DNA of 64,000 nucleotides from Micavibrio sp. UBA5572 (GCA_002425415.1 DIMG01000024.1:1328-65327), one strand, 5' to 3'; positions 1-9,326 are shown, counted from the first letter of the stretch. Notes: generated by a model not told the origin, from the sequence alone. Translations and numbers: made by a program.

Positions 1-823
1 TCATTGTGCCGTCAGGTTCACATGCGCTTTCTAAAATCCGTAAAACAGTTGTCCCGACGGCCACAACGCGTCCGCCACGATTATGAGTTGCGTTAATCAT
101 CTCTGCAACTTCATTGGAAATTTCTCCCCATTCTGCATGCATCTTATGGTCTTCGGTATGGTCAACTTTTACCGGTAAGAATGTACCAGCACCAACATGA
201 AGTGTAATTTGAGCCGTTTGAATACCCTTGGCATCGATCTTTGCCATCAAATCCGGTGTGAAATGCAGCGAGGCCGTCGGTGCAGCAACGGCGCCATCCT
301 TATCCGCAAATAACGTCTGGTAATCGTGTAAATCAGCATCATCAATAGCACGTTTGCTTGCAATATAAGGTGGTAGGGGCATCATGCCAATTTCGGCAAG
401 CAGGGGTTCTAGATCCCCTGCTTTAACGTCAAATTCAATCAGAATTTCTCCACCATCATGTTTCTCAGCAATCACGCCCGTCAAAACTTGGCCGAAAGAT
501 AAAAGATCCCCTTCCCTTAAACGCTTGGTTTTTTTAGCAAAGGCGAGCCAAGACACAGGAGAAACCCGTTTATGCAGATTTATTTCTGTCTGCATATCTC
601 CACGTTTTGCAAAAAGATAAGACGGCAGAACTTTGGTGTCATTAAAAACAATTAAATCATTTTCATTCAATTGATCGGGAAAATCCCATACTGTTTGTTC
701 AGAAAAATTTTCGATGGGACAATTCTTCGAAATCACAAGCTGCCGCGCCGAGTGTTTGGGCGACGCAGGTCGCAAAGCAATTAAATTTTCGGGGAGATCA
801 AAATCAAAATCGTCAACACGCAT
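1..823 (-). CDS. queA: S-adenosylmethionine:tRNA ribosyltransferase-isomerase, partial
   Basis: QueA transfers and isomerises the ribosyl group of SAM onto 7-aminomethyl-deazaguanine in tRNA, giving epoxyqueuosine at the wobble position. About 274 N-terminal residues are visible. The family is usually about 340-350 residues, so the C-terminus lies beyond the window edge. Family motifs are present: the N-terminal MRVDDFDFDLPENLIAL segment, the NDTKVLPSYL stretch and LHVGAGTFLPVKVD. The ATG is 2 bases after the stop of the upstream hydrolase, so it is the distal gene seen of a minus-strand operon running from metG. Nothing odd was seen in the visible part. Confidence 0.95.
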   Translation of the reverse strand, partial: MRVDDFDFDLPENLIALRPASPKHSARQLVISKNCPIENFSEQTVWDFPDQLNENDLIVFNDTKVLPSYLFAKRGDMQTEINLHKRVSPVSWLAFAKKTKRLREGDLLSFGQVLTGVIAEKHDGGEILIEFDVKAGDLEPLLAEIGMMPLPPYIASKRAIDDADLHDYQTLFADKDGAVAAPTASLHFTPDLMAKIDAKGIQTAQITLHVGAGTFLPVKVDHTEDHKMHAEWGEISNEVAEMINATHNRGGRVVAVGTTVLRILESACEPDGTM

Positions 824-825
824 AA

Positions 826-1626
826 TTATAAAAAAGTTCCATCAGATTTTATTTTCATCCCATCAAATGCTGGCAAATATCCGTCAGGGCAACTGTTACG
901 GACTTCTTCATAATCCATTGAAATTCCCATATGCACCAGCACGACATATTCGGCACATATCTGCTTGTTTAATTTCTGAAGTCTATCAATATTGGCATGA
1001 AAAAAACCATTCGGACGATGATAATCCGCGCAATCGGCAATCCATATTTTAATACCTTTTAACGTCTCGATTGCTTTTTTATCCAAATCAACCATGTCTG
1101 TCGAATAGCCAACTTGACCAAACCGATACCCCAATGAACGTGCTCCATCTCCATGATCTTGTAAAAATGGAGTGAATTCTATATCTCCTAAATGATGAGG
1201 AAAACCAAAATCAGAATCCTCCATCACATGAGGTTCGGCTACCGCTGGGTAATAAGATGATTTCTGTTCAAAAATATAATCAAATCGCGCATATAATTCT
1301 TCCTTGGTTGGAGCATCCAGAAAAATTGGCAAATGTTTTTTCTGACGACGATGAAAAGATCTTAATTCATCCATGCCATTCACATGATCGGAATGTCCAT
1401 GGGTATAAAGAACGCCATTTAAATCGAGAATTTTTTCACGGGTTAATTGTTCACGAAAATCCGGCCCTGTATCAACCACAACAGTACTCATTTCTGTTTG
1501 CACCAAAAGACTAGGGCGTGTACGGGCATTATTCGGATTGTTGGGGTCACAAGCCCCCCACTCACCCCCAATTCTGGGAACACCGGCACTGTCTCCACAT
1601 CCTAATATTGTAATAACAGAGTTCAC
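826..1626 (-). CDS. MBL-fold metallohydrolase, PhnP-like
   Basis: A 266-residue metallo-beta-lactamase-fold hydrolase. The metal-binding motif HGHSDH is at residues 76-81 (H76, H78, D80, H81), with further likely ligands in VLVHMG near the C-terminus. The N-terminal GVPRIGGEWGACDP and NNARTRPS segments are typical of the family that includes phosphoribosyl cyclic phosphate phosphodiesterase PhnP. No phosphonate genes are nearby, so the natural substrate is not known. The alphaproteobacterial pairing with tatD argues for a housekeeping or repair role. It overlaps the tatD stop by 4 bases (ATGA), indicating translational coupling. Confidence 0.88.
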   Translation of the reverse strand: MNSVITILGCGDSAGVPRIGGEWGACDPNNPNNARTRPSLLVQTEMSTVVVDTGPDFREQLTREKILDLNGVLYTHGHSDHVNGMDELRSFHRRQKKHLPIFLDAPTKEELYARFDYIFEQKSSYYPAVAEPHVMEDSDFGFPHHLGDIEFTPFLQDHGDGARSLGYRFGQVGYSTDMVDLDKKAIETLKGIKIWIADCADYHRPNGFFHANIDRLQKLNKQICAEYVVLVHMGISMDYEEVRNSCPDGYLPAFDGMKIKSDGTFL

Positions 1627-2423
1627 GAAATTGCCTTTGCTTTATTGAATAACGAAAAAAAATTCCGGGTTGTAATACGTGCCATCTCATCGACCGAAAC
1701 ATTTTTAATGCCTGCCAAAATTTTTCCGGTATGAACAACTAAAGCGGGTTGATTCATGGCTCCTCTGAATGGTTCTGGTGCAAGATAAGGGGAATCTGTT
1801 TCCACTAACAATCGATCCAAAGGAACGTCTTTTGCAAAATCACGTAAGTTTTCTGATTTTTTAAACGTCAATATGCCGGAAAAAGAAATATGAAAGCCAA
1901 GGTCAATAGCTTCATGTCCCATTTTTGTTGAACTGGAAAAACAATGCATCACTCCCCGCATCCCTTCGCCCGAAGTTTCTTCCCGAATAATCCGGATAAT
2001 GTCATCGTCTGCATCCCGCGCATGAACAATCATCGGTAGATCCGTTTTTAAACAAGCCTGTATGTGTTTCCTAAAACAGCTCTGTTGATCGTTTTGGGAT
2101 GAATGTTTGTAAAAATAATCAAGTCCGCATTCTCCGATACCAATCACCTTGTCATCAGAATTTGCCAAAGACACCAATTCATCCAAACTGACTGATTTTT
2201 CATCATCGCGCCCTGCATCATGGGGATGCGTTCCGACTGTGCACCAGACATTCTCAAGCGGTTTAACCAACTCAAGAAGTCCTGAAAATTCTTCACGGAT
2301 CAAACAATCAATCGACAGCATCCCGATAACGCCAGCCTCGCGAGCTGCGCGCAAAGCTTCATACACGCCACCATCGGGGTTGAATTTCGAATGATTTAAA
2401 TGACAGTGGCTATCAATCCACAT
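1623..2423 (-). CDS. tatD: TatD-family metal-dependent hydrolase (DNase)
   Basis: A TIM-barrel amidohydrolase of 266 residues, the usual family length. Metal-binding and catalytic motifs are present in order: HCH at residues 6-8, GECGLDYFY (Glu), VHARDADDD (His), HCFSS (His), and ETDSPYLAPEPFRG (Asp). Family members act as 3'-5' exonucleases or deoxyribonucleases. The name TatD is historical and does not imply protein export. Its start is fused to the stop of the SGNH gene (TAATG) and its stop overlaps the next gene, so it sits in the middle of a tightly coupled operon downstream of metG. Confidence 0.93.
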   Translation of the reverse strand: MWIDSHCHLNHSKFNPDGGVYEALRAAREAGVIGMLSIDCLIREEFSGLLELVKPLENVWCTVGTHPHDAGRDDEKSVSLDELVSLANSDDKVIGIGECGLDYFYKHSSQNDQQSCFRKHIQACLKTDLPMIVHARDADDDIIRIIREETSGEGMRGVMHCFSSSTKMGHEAIDLGFHISFSGILTFKKSENLRDFAKDVPLDRLLVETDSPYLAPEPFRGAMNQPALVVHTGKILAGIKNVSVDEMARITTRNFFSLFNKAKAIS

Positions 2424-3058
2424 TATATTTTATCCTTTAACTCTTCATAAGTCCATTGAGCCAATAATTTATGACCGTCTATATTGGGGTGGGAATCATC
2501 AAATAAAATATCTTCAGCCCCAAACTCTTTAAACCGATCATATAAATTTATAAAAACAGCATCGTTATCAATCGCCCATCTTTTAATTTGTTCATTATAT
2601 TCTTCAATATCACTATTAAAATTAAATAAAGGGGTGCCAAAGTTATCTTTAGAAGTACCATTCAGTTTTTCATTGACTGGAAGCAAACTAAAAACAAAAA
2701 TCTTTTTTGTAAAAGGTTTAGCCAACCTAAATAAACAATCCCAGAAATGGTGACGGAGCTCTGGCACCATAGATATAGGGGCATTTTCATTCCCATATCG
2801 GTACAAATCATTAACACCAACGTGAATAAAAAGATAATCTGTGCTTTTTCTCGTTAAAAAGCCACTTAATCGATACAAGGCATCAACGGTACGATCTCCG
2901 GAAACTGAAAAATTCTGAAAGCCCCATGCCAAAGGCGTTTCAGTATGCAATAGTTGTTCTAATCGACCTATCCATCCCATTCCTTCGGCGTCATAAAAAC
3001 CATCAGAAATTGAATCTCCTAGAACAAGGATATTTTTAAAATTTGGCCGCTCTTTCAT
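2423..3058 (-). CDS. SGNH/GDSL-family hydrolase
   Basis: A 211-residue predicted lipase/esterase-type hydrolase. Block I GDSISDG is at residues 14-20 with the nucleophile Ser16, block III is GVNDLY, and block V is DDSHPN carrying the catalytic Asp/His pair. No signal peptide is evident, so it should be cytoplasmic. The substrate cannot be told: SGNH proteins act on esters, thioesters and acetylated glycans. It lies between the EamA-like gene (3-base gap) and tatD (1-base overlap). This gene and the EamA gene split the usual metG-tatD neighbourhood. Confidence 0.85.
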   Translation of the reverse strand: MKERPNFKNILVLGDSISDGFYDAEGMGWIGRLEQLLHTETPLAWGFQNFSVSGDRTVDALYRLSGFLTRKSTDYLFIHVGVNDLYRYGNENAPISMVPELRHHFWDCLFRLAKPFTKKIFVFSLLPVNEKLNGTSKDNFGTPLFNFNSDIEEYNEQIKRWAIDNDAVFINLYDRFKEFGAEDILFDDSHPNIDGHKLLAQWTYEELKDKI

Positions 3059-3061
3059 TCA

Positions 3062-3505
3062 TTATCCCTTTATATAAATAACAGCAATCCCGCCCAAAAT
3101 AAGCAACCCGCCAATGCCAGAATAGAGATTCAAATGGAATTGCCTAAAAAACAGCCATGTAAACAAAATGGTAAAAATCGGATAGGACACTTCGATCAAT
3201 CCAGCAAGTGTCGCATTCTTGGCTTGAATAGAATGAAAGATAAAATACGTTGCCGTTAAAAACGATGCCGAAACAGCAACAACAAGATATAAAACTTCTG
3301 TGCTGTCGCGCATCATATCGATTCCCTGTTTCGCCGTTCCTCGAATATAAGACAGTCCCAAAAACAGAGGCAACGCCATACAGCTTTCCAACGCCATTAG
3401 CATAGAAACAGGAAATCCTTTTTCTAAAAGCTTTTCAAGAAATGCGCAGTTCATTCCCCAAAAGACAGTCGCAGCACACGCATAATAGAGCCATAAATGT
3501 TCCAT
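3062..3505 (-). CDS. EamA-like small multidrug/metabolite transporter, half-size
   Basis: A 147-residue very hydrophobic protein with four to five predicted membrane segments, ending in a GGLLILGGIAVIYI helix typical of the second half of an EamA domain. Full drug/metabolite transporters have two such domains (about 300 residues). This one has a single repeat and would have to dimerise, as EmrE-type proteins do. The substrate cannot be predicted. It sits 3 bases downstream of metG and 3 bases upstream of the SGNH gene, so it is co-transcribed with them. Confidence 0.75.
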   Translation of the reverse strand: MEHLWLYYACAATVFWGMNCAFLEKLLEKGFPVSMLMALESCMALPLFLGLSYIRGTAKQGIDMMRDSTEVLYLVVAVSASFLTATYFIFHSIQAKNATLAGLIEVSYPIFTILFTWLFFRQFHLNLYSGIGGLLILGGIAVIYIKG

Positions 3506-3508
3506 AAA

Positions 3509-5077
3509 TTATGCTGCCTTTTCTTCCACCTGCAATCTTGGAAATATACCTTGTGGCTGAGGAATTTCAGTTTCTGCTTTTAGAGCGGAAGATTTCGTAA
3601 TGCAATCAAAACCTCTTTCGGTTTCAGCAACACACAGTTGATCCAACAGTCTTGCGGAAGATTTCGGCATAACAGGTTGAACGATGATCGACAGGCAACG
3701 GATGACTTCGGATAAAACATAAAGAACTGTTCCCATCCGTGCTGTATCTGTTTTTTTTAACGACCATGGGGCTTCAATGTCGATGTAAACATTGGCGGCA
3801 TTCACGACATCCCAGATGGTCTCAAGCGCTTTATGAAAACGCTGATTATCCAATTCTATCCGCACAGTAAAAAGCATGTCATCATAAACTTTTTTCAACA
3901 AAGCCTTGTCATTGTCCGTCAATTCGGCTGGTGTCGGAATCTTTCCATCACAATTTTTGTAGATAAAAGACAATGTCCGTTGGGCAAGATTTCCCAAGCC
4001 ATTCGCTAAATCATTATTGATCCGGTTAACGGCATTGGCATGAATAAAATCCCCATCATTGCCAAACGGAACTTCGCGCAACAACACATAGCGCGTCGCA
4101 TCCAGACCATATCGCTCAACCAGATCGGCAGGGGCGATTGCATTACCCAAAGACTTTGACATTTTCTCGCCTTCGATCAACCACCAACCATGCGCGAACA
4201 CACGTTTGGGAGGTTCAAGACCAGCCGCCATTAAAAAGGCAGGCCAGTAAACGGCATGAAACCGCAAAATATCCTTTCCAACCATGTGCAAATCAGCAGG
4301 CCAGAATCCTCCCATGTCAGGGTCATCAGGATAACCCGCCGCCGTAATATAGTTGGTCAACGCATCAATCCACACATACATGACATGTTTTTCATTTCCA
4401 GGAACGGGAACACCCCAGTCAAACGTGGTACGGGATACGGATAAATCTTTTAATCCGCCGCGCACAAAACTTTTGACTTCATTAAAACGAGTTTCGGGTA
4501 AACAAAAATCAGGATGTGCCGCATAAAATTCCAGCAATTTGTCACCCCATGCAGATAAACGGAAGAAATAGCTCTCCTCTTCCATCCATTCGACTTCTGC
4601 CCCTGACGGAGCAATCTTTTTTCCATCCGCACCATTGCTCAACTCGTCTTCAGAGTAATAAGCTTCATCGCGAACAGCGTACCATCCTGCATATTTATCC
4701 AGATAAATCTCACCACGTTCAACCAGAACAGTCCAGAGATGCTGGCATGCTTTAATATGACGTTCTTCGGTTGTGCGAATGAAATCGTCATTGGAAAAAT
4801 TCATAAAACCGCACAGATCACGGAAATTTTGAGAAACACTATCGGTAAAGCCTTGCGGAGAAACCCCATTTTTTTCTGCGGCTTGTTTGACTTTTAGGCC
4901 ATGTTCATCTGTTCCAGTTAAGAATTTAACATTATATCCGTCCAAACGTTTAAACCGCGCCAAAACATCACATGCAATGGTGGTATAGGTATGCCCTAAA
5001 TGAGGCTTATCATTAACATAATAAATTGGCGTTGTAATGTAGTAATTCTTGTTTTCTGTCATCGGAAGCTCTTTCAT
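3509..5077 (-). CDS. metG: Methionyl-tRNA synthetase
   Basis: Charges tRNA-Met. It is 522 residues from the chosen ATG. The class I signatures are present: HLGH (the HIGH motif, in NDKPHLGHTYTT) and KMSKS (GEKMSKSLGN). The protein is of the short alphaproteobacterial type and lacks the C-terminal EMAP-like tRNA-binding domain. The ATG at 5077 is preceded by AAGGAG at five-base spacing. An in-frame GTG six bases upstream is too close to that ribosome site to be the start. It appears to lead the metG-EamA-SGNH-tatD-MBL-queA operon. Confidence 0.97.
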   Translation of the reverse strand: MKELPMTENKNYYITTPIYYVNDKPHLGHTYTTIACDVLARFKRLDGYNVKFLTGTDEHGLKVKQAAEKNGVSPQGFTDSVSQNFRDLCGFMNFSNDDFIRTTEERHIKACQHLWTVLVERGEIYLDKYAGWYAVRDEAYYSEDELSNGADGKKIAPSGAEVEWMEEESYFFRLSAWGDKLLEFYAAHPDFCLPETRFNEVKSFVRGGLKDLSVSRTTFDWGVPVPGNEKHVMYVWIDALTNYITAAGYPDDPDMGGFWPADLHMVGKDILRFHAVYWPAFLMAAGLEPPKRVFAHGWWLIEGEKMSKSLGNAIAPADLVERYGLDATRYVLLREVPFGNDGDFIHANAVNRINNDLANGLGNLAQRTLSFIYKNCDGKIPTPAELTDNDKALLKKVYDDMLFTVRIELDNQRFHKALETIWDVVNAANVYIDIEAPWSLKKTDTARMGTVLYVLSEVIRCLSIIVQPVMPKSSARLLDQLCVAETERGFDCITKSSALKAETEIPQPQGIFPRLQVEEKAA

Positions 5078-5130
5078 TTCCACTCCTTATACCCTAAATG
5101 GCCATTTTTTCAATAAAGCGATAAAAAAAC

Positions 5131-5159
5131 TTGCACATAATATGAAAATAAAATATTTT
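5131..5159 (+). promoter_or_regulatory. Candidate sigma70 promoter for the small orphan gene
   Basis: TTGCAC at 5131-5136 and TATTTT at 5154-5159 are separated by 17 bases. Transcription would begin about 5166, only about 20 bases before the ATG at 5187. This would give the isolated plus-strand small gene its own short leader. It is inferred from consensus similarity only. Confidence 0.4.
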
Positions 5160-5186
5160 AGCCAAAATCAGTTAAGGAGAAAAATT

Positions 5187-5423
5187 ATGGACGCTTTAGT
5201 ACTAACAGGAAGATTTGAAAACGCAGGTCTCGTTCTTCGCAAGAACTTGGCGGATCAGTTCTTTCTTGGAGCTCTCAACCCAGATGATCCTTCAGAGATT
5301 ATTATACGGTACAATCCGAGAGAATTAACCGACATTGCTCGTAACTTTGGAGTTTCTTTGCAAGTTCAAATGTTCGATCCAAAGACGAACACTCTTATTC
5401 CTGCTCCACGCCCGTTAATCTAA
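5187..5423 (+). CDS. Small protein of unknown function (78 aa)
   Basis: A 78-residue protein I do not recognise. It has a strong ribosome site (AAGGAG at 5174-5179, seven bases before the ATG) and a candidate promoter just upstream, so it looks like a real gene rather than a shadow. It is soluble, without signal peptide or membrane segment, has no cysteine, and ends in a proline-rich tail (PKTNTLIPAPRPLI). It is the only plus-strand gene in the first 13 kb and sits alone between metG and holB. Its TAA stop overlaps the holB TAG stop on the other strand. No function is assigned. Confidence 0.7.
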   Translation: MDALVLTGRFENAGLVLRKNLADQFFLGALNPDDPSEIIIRYNPRELTDIARNFGVSLQVQMFDPKTNTLIPAPRPLI

Positions 5424-6547
5424 GCGGTTTCAAAAGCCATATAAGCACCCAAAATCATAAACCGTTTGTCCAGATTACCGACACTACAGCGGTTGAAGTG
5501 CTCGTCCAGACTATCGTAAATCCGGATTTTACTTTCAATATCCAGTGAGTCCGAAATGCGATCGAGTCCTTCAAGCCCATCAGTGTGCCCCCGCACAAGA
5601 GACGAGGCCACCCACATCAGGCTTTCACGAAAAATTCGTTGGGAATCATCATTTCCCTTCACGCCGAAAACATCTGAAAAAGATTGGATGGTCGACCATT
5701 TAAAATCAGGCCAATCCTGAAAAAAAGCCAGACTTTCCCGCATCATCGCCAAATGTGCAGAATCGGCATATTCCAATGCTTTGCCCAAAGACCCATCCGC
5801 CATGGCGACAATTAAAGAAATATCATCGGCACAAACGCGCCGAGCAACCAACACTTCGCGCAGTGCAGAATCTTCCAGTGGTTGAAATGGAAGATGGACG
5901 CATCTGGAGTAAACTGTCGGCAACAACGCCCCTGCCCTGTGCGTAATCAAAATCAGTAATGCTTTTTCCGGAGGTTCTTCCAGAATTTTCAGTAAAGAAT
6001 TTTGTGATGATCGCGTCATCGTATCGGCATCATCCACAATCACGATCCGCCAGCCATTTTCAACTGACGCTGTCCGCCGCATAAAAGGAGCAATTTTACG
6101 GATTTCTTCAACTTGAACCGAAGCCTTGGTTCTTCCGGTTGCATCATCAACCAAACGGCCGATTGTTAAAAGGTCAGGATGCGCTCCGCTCAACACTTTG
6201 CCGAAAACAGGGTTATTTTCCGCAACAAACAAAGAGGTTGCTACCTCTGGTGTGCCAAACATATCCGGCTCTCGATCTTTTTCTGAAAATAAAAAACGCG
6301 CCAGACGGTACGCCATAACACTTTTTCCAATTCCAGAAGGGCCGGAAAAAATTAAGCCATGCGGGAACCGACCTGTTTCAAGCATCTGCAAAATATTTTG
6401 TTCAATCCCCTCATGTCCCAAAAGATTGGATGTCGCACGCGCAGCAGAAACTTCAGTTTCAGGAGACGACAATAAATCATCGTCGACCAATCCGGACTCG
6501 AATTCGTCGAACAATTCATCATCTTGTTCCATATCATCAAATAACAT
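5420..6547 (-). CDS. holB: DNA polymerase III subunit delta'
   Basis: The clamp-loader delta' subunit, 375 residues. The AAA+ core has a P-loop at residues 69-76 (GPSGIGKS) and the conserved LLPTVYSRC segment of delta'/gamma proteins. An N-terminal extension of about 40 residues is unusually acidic (many D and E) and not part of the AAA+ fold. The start overlaps the tmk stop by 11 bases. Pairing with tmk is the normal bacterial arrangement. Its end overlaps the opposing small gene. Confidence 0.93.
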   Translation of the reverse strand: MLFDDMEQDDELFDEFESGLVDDDLLSSPETEVSAARATSNLLGHEGIEQNILQMLETGRFPHGLIFSGPSGIGKSVMAYRLARFLFSEKDREPDMFGTPEVATSLFVAENNPVFGKVLSGAHPDLLTIGRLVDDATGRTKASVQVEEIRKIAPFMRRTASVENGWRIVIVDDADTMTRSSQNSLLKILEEPPEKALLILITHRAGALLPTVYSRCVHLPFQPLEDSALREVLVARRVCADDISLIVAMADGSLGKALEYADSAHLAMMRESLAFFQDWPDFKWSTIQSFSDVFGVKGNDDSQRIFRESLMWVASSLVRGHTDGLEGLDRISDSLDIESKIRIYDSLDEHFNRCSVGNLDKRFMILGAYMAFETA

Positions 6548-7184
6548 TTGTAACTTTCAAAGCAGACTCAATTTGCGAAAAGACGTCATCCGCCGATTGG
6601 CTGGCATCAATAACGGTAACCCGATCGGGGTTTTCTTTGGCAATGGTTAAAAACCCTTGGCGCAATTTTTCGTGAAAAGATTTGTCCATCTTTTCAAAAC
6701 GATCTTCGGTATTTTCCAAACCGGCGGCTTTATTCTTTTGATCCAAAGAGCGACGCAGTCCATTTTCGACAGGAATATCCAGCAAGAAAGTCAGGTCAGG
6801 ACAAAAACCATTTAAAGTGATGGTTTCAATCTGGCGAATAACAGATAAATCAAACCCGTGGCCATATCCCTGATACGCCACAGTTGAATCCGTAAAACGA
6901 TCTGAAATAACAACTTTCCCATAGGCTATCGCGGGTTTAATCAAGGTTTCAACATGCATTTGACGTGCTGCAAAAAACAACAGACATTCCGCCATCGGTG
7001 TCCAATTTCCACCATCCCGTTGAACCAAAAGATTACGAATTTTTTCAGCCTCTGGAGTCCCACCAGGTTCTCTGGTCAAAACAACCTCATGCCCCAAAGT
7101 TTCATAATACTCTTTGATCTTACGGCATTGAGTGGTTTTTCCTGCCCCTTCTCCGCCTTCTAGGGTGATGAATAGTCCTGCCAT
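6537..7184 (-). CDS. tmk: Thymidylate kinase
   Basis: Phosphorylates dTMP to dTDP for DNA synthesis. The protein is 215 residues, normal for the family. The P-loop is EGGEGAGKTT (residues 9-18), and the DRF motif lies in VISDRFTDSTVAYQGYG, which binds the substrate. It lies 3 bases downstream of the dacC stop and overlaps holB, so it is translated as part of the rlpA-dacC-tmk-holB string. Confidence 0.97.
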   Translation of the reverse strand: MAGLFITLEGGEGAGKTTQCRKIKEYYETLGHEVVLTREPGGTPEAEKIRNLLVQRDGGNWTPMAECLLFFAARQMHVETLIKPAIAYGKVVISDRFTDSTVAYQGYGHGFDLSVIRQIETITLNGFCPDLTFLLDIPVENGLRRSLDQKNKAAGLENTEDRFEKMDKSFHEKLRQGFLTIAKENPDRVTVIDASQSADDVFSQIESALKVTNVI

Positions 7185-7187
7185 TTT

Positions 7188-8324
7188 TTATTCAGGAACT
7201 CCCACCAATAAAATCATCAGCTTTTCAGATAAGCGTTTAAAGAAAGAAGACTCTTCAACATCCACTGCCGCGACTAAAGAAACCTCTTTCAATGTTCCGT
7301 CAGGAAGAACAAGTCTCGCAGACCCCAAAACATCACCAGCCTTTACCGGAGCAACAACGGGAGATTTATAAGTTACGTTAACCTTCGCTGCATCCTTGGC
7401 AAAAGACGGCACTGTTGTGCGATATTGTTCATTAACAATCAAATTGATCTGACGTGTTGGGCTAAGCACAACGGGAACTTGAGCCATCACAGTCCCTTTT
7501 TCGAACAAATTTACATTTTTAAAAGATGTCAAAGCCCACTCCATCAGCTTTGAAGACTCATCAGCGCGCGCTTGCATGGAAGTTGTGCCGTTAATAACCA
7601 ATACAACACGGCGATCACCGGCAACAGCAGATCCCATCAAGCCATAACCCCCATCATCCGTATGTCCTGTCTTGATCCCGTCCGCCCCGATATTTTTGTA
7701 TAAAAGAGGGTTACGATTCCCTTGTTTAATATTGTTATAGGTGAATTCTTTTTCTGCGTAGACTTTATATTCTTCAGGATAGGTTTTTATCAGATATGTT
7801 CCAAGCAGAGCCAAATCTTTGGCTGTTGAATAATGATTAGGGTCAGGCCAACCATTGGAATTCATAAAATGACTGTCTTTCATTCCAATTTCTTCAGCCT
7901 TACGATTCATCATCACAACAAAATTGGCTTCTGATCCGGCAATTCCCTCGGCCAAGGCAACACACGCATCATTACCGGATTGAATGACAATCCCTTTTAA
8001 CAAGTCCCCGACACTGACTTCGGAATTCAAATCAAGAAACATTCTTGACCCGCCTGTTTTCCATGCCTTCTCGCTAACCGTGATTTTCTGGTCTTTTGAA
8101 ATTGTTCCCGCACGAATAGCATCGTCGGCAACAATCGTTGTTAAGACTTTAGACATAGACGATGTCGGCATGCGCTCTTCACCGTTTTTGTTGTACAACA
8201 CAACACCTGTGTCGAAATCAACAATGTAAGCCTGTTTGGCACTGGTTTCAGGAAGAGTAATTTCCTGTGCGAAAGATGGAACAGACAGTAAGGTTAAAAG
8301 AAGAAAAGAAAGAATAAATTTCAT
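7188..8324 (-). CDS. dacC: D-alanyl-D-alanine carboxypeptidase (PBP5/6 type)
   Basis: Trims the terminal D-Ala from peptidoglycan pentapeptides in the periplasm. The signal peptide is residues 1-20, probably cleaved after SFAQ or just before it. The three penicillin-binding motifs are intact: SMSK at 56-59 (nucleophile Ser56), SGN at 116-118, and KTG at 218-220. The C-terminal third matches the beta-rich domain, and a terminal amphipathic stretch could anchor it to the membrane. Length of 378 residues is typical. The symbol is a family-level name; dacA or dacD would be equally fair. Confidence 0.93.
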   Translation of the reverse strand: MKFILSFLLLTLLSVPSFAQEITLPETSAKQAYIVDFDTGVVLYNKNGEERMPTSSMSKVLTTIVADDAIRAGTISKDQKITVSEKAWKTGGSRMFLDLNSEVSVGDLLKGIVIQSGNDACVALAEGIAGSEANFVVMMNRKAEEIGMKDSHFMNSNGWPDPNHYSTAKDLALLGTYLIKTYPEEYKVYAEKEFTYNNIKQGNRNPLLYKNIGADGIKTGHTDDGGYGLMGSAVAGDRRVVLVINGTTSMQARADESSKLMEWALTSFKNVNLFEKGTVMAQVPVVLSPTRQINLIVNEQYRTTVPSFAKDAAKVNVTYKSPVVAPVKAGDVLGSARLVLPDGTLKEVSLVAAVDVEESSFFKRLSEKLMILLVGVPE

Positions 8325-8354
8325 AATTGAATATCTTTTAAAATAAAGGTTAAA

Positions 8355-9326
8355 TTACTGAACTATAATAATAGCGTCTGATTGGCCACTGGATAGAACT
8401 TTAGACAGAACACTATCTGCTGTGCGCACACTGTCAAGAGGCCCGAGGCGAACTTTATAAAGAGTTTTTCCACCATAGGTTACCGGCTCAACTTTAGTTG
8501 AAGCGATAGAAGCCATTTTGACCGCCAGATTTCTGGCATTGGATTCTTGTCCGAAAGCTCCGACTTGAACGTATAGACTTGTCGCAGTTACGGGTTGCTG
8601 CTCAACAACAGGATTTGGATAAAAATGCCCTCCGGTCACGTGACCGGAAACAGATTCTGCCTCGGCTGTTTGCGTAATATCATTTTCTGTCATCGGAACA
8701 TCAGAAATCACTGGACCACGGAAGGCCTTCGGCAAATGTCCGGTTTTGTTATAGGCGACCTCAACTCCTTTGGTAGACTTTCCGTTTTTAGCAGCTTGAG
8801 CCAAAGCGCGGCTTTCATTCGCCAATAACTCTAGCTTGACTTTGGCGGTGCCTGCCCCCTTCATTCCCAACAATCCTGCTGCCCGTTCTGAAACATCAAT
8901 AATGCGTCCTTTGGCAAAGGGACCTCGATCATTCACACGAACAACAACTGATTTGCCATTTGAAAGGTTGGTAACACGCACCAAAGACGGCATTTGCAAA
9001 GTTCTGTGTGCTGCGGTCATTTCATATTGGGAATATGTTTCACCACTTGCTGTTTTTTTGCCGTGAAACCCAGGCCCGTACCAAGAGGAAATGCCCGTTT
9101 CGGTATAGCTATAAGTTTCCCGAGGATAATAGGTGCGTCCCAAAACAGTATATGGATTTCCAACTTTAAACGTGCCAGAAGATTGAGAAGATGTATTTTT
9201 CTTATGATAAGAGGAGTCATCTCCCCATGTTTTATACAGATGTGATCCAAACTCGACCTCAGAACATCCGGACAAAAGGAATGGGACGGCTATTAACAGG
9301 ACTAACGTCTTTATAATTTTTTTCAT
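8355..9326 (-). CDS. rlpA: Septal-ring lipoprotein RlpA, DPBB and SPOR domains
   Basis: An outer-membrane lipoprotein linked to septal peptidoglycan. The lipobox LLSGC places the lipidated cysteine at residue 21. The double-psi beta-barrel domain follows at about 78-165, including GISSWYGPGFHGKKTASGE and the NDRGPF catalytic-site motif. The C-terminal SPOR domain (from about 247, LYVQVGAFGQ) binds denuded glycan strands. In Pseudomonas, RlpA is a lytic transglycosylase. Here the activity is inferred from the family. It lies between mltB and dacC, so cell-wall genes are grouped. Confidence 0.93.
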   Translation of the reverse strand: MKKIIKTLVLLIAVPFLLSGCSEVEFGSHLYKTWGDDSSYHKKNTSSQSSGTFKVGNPYTVLGRTYYPRETYSYTETGISSWYGPGFHGKKTASGETYSQYEMTAAHRTLQMPSLVRVTNLSNGKSVVVRVNDRGPFAKGRIIDVSERAAGLLGMKGAGTAKVKLELLANESRALAQAAKNGKSTKGVEVAYNKTGHLPKAFRGPVISDVPMTENDITQTAEAESVSGHVTGGHFYPNPVVEQQPVTATSLYVQVGAFGQESNARNLAVKMASIASTKVEPVTYGGKTLYKVRLGPLDSVRTADSVLSKVLSSGQSDAIIIVQ

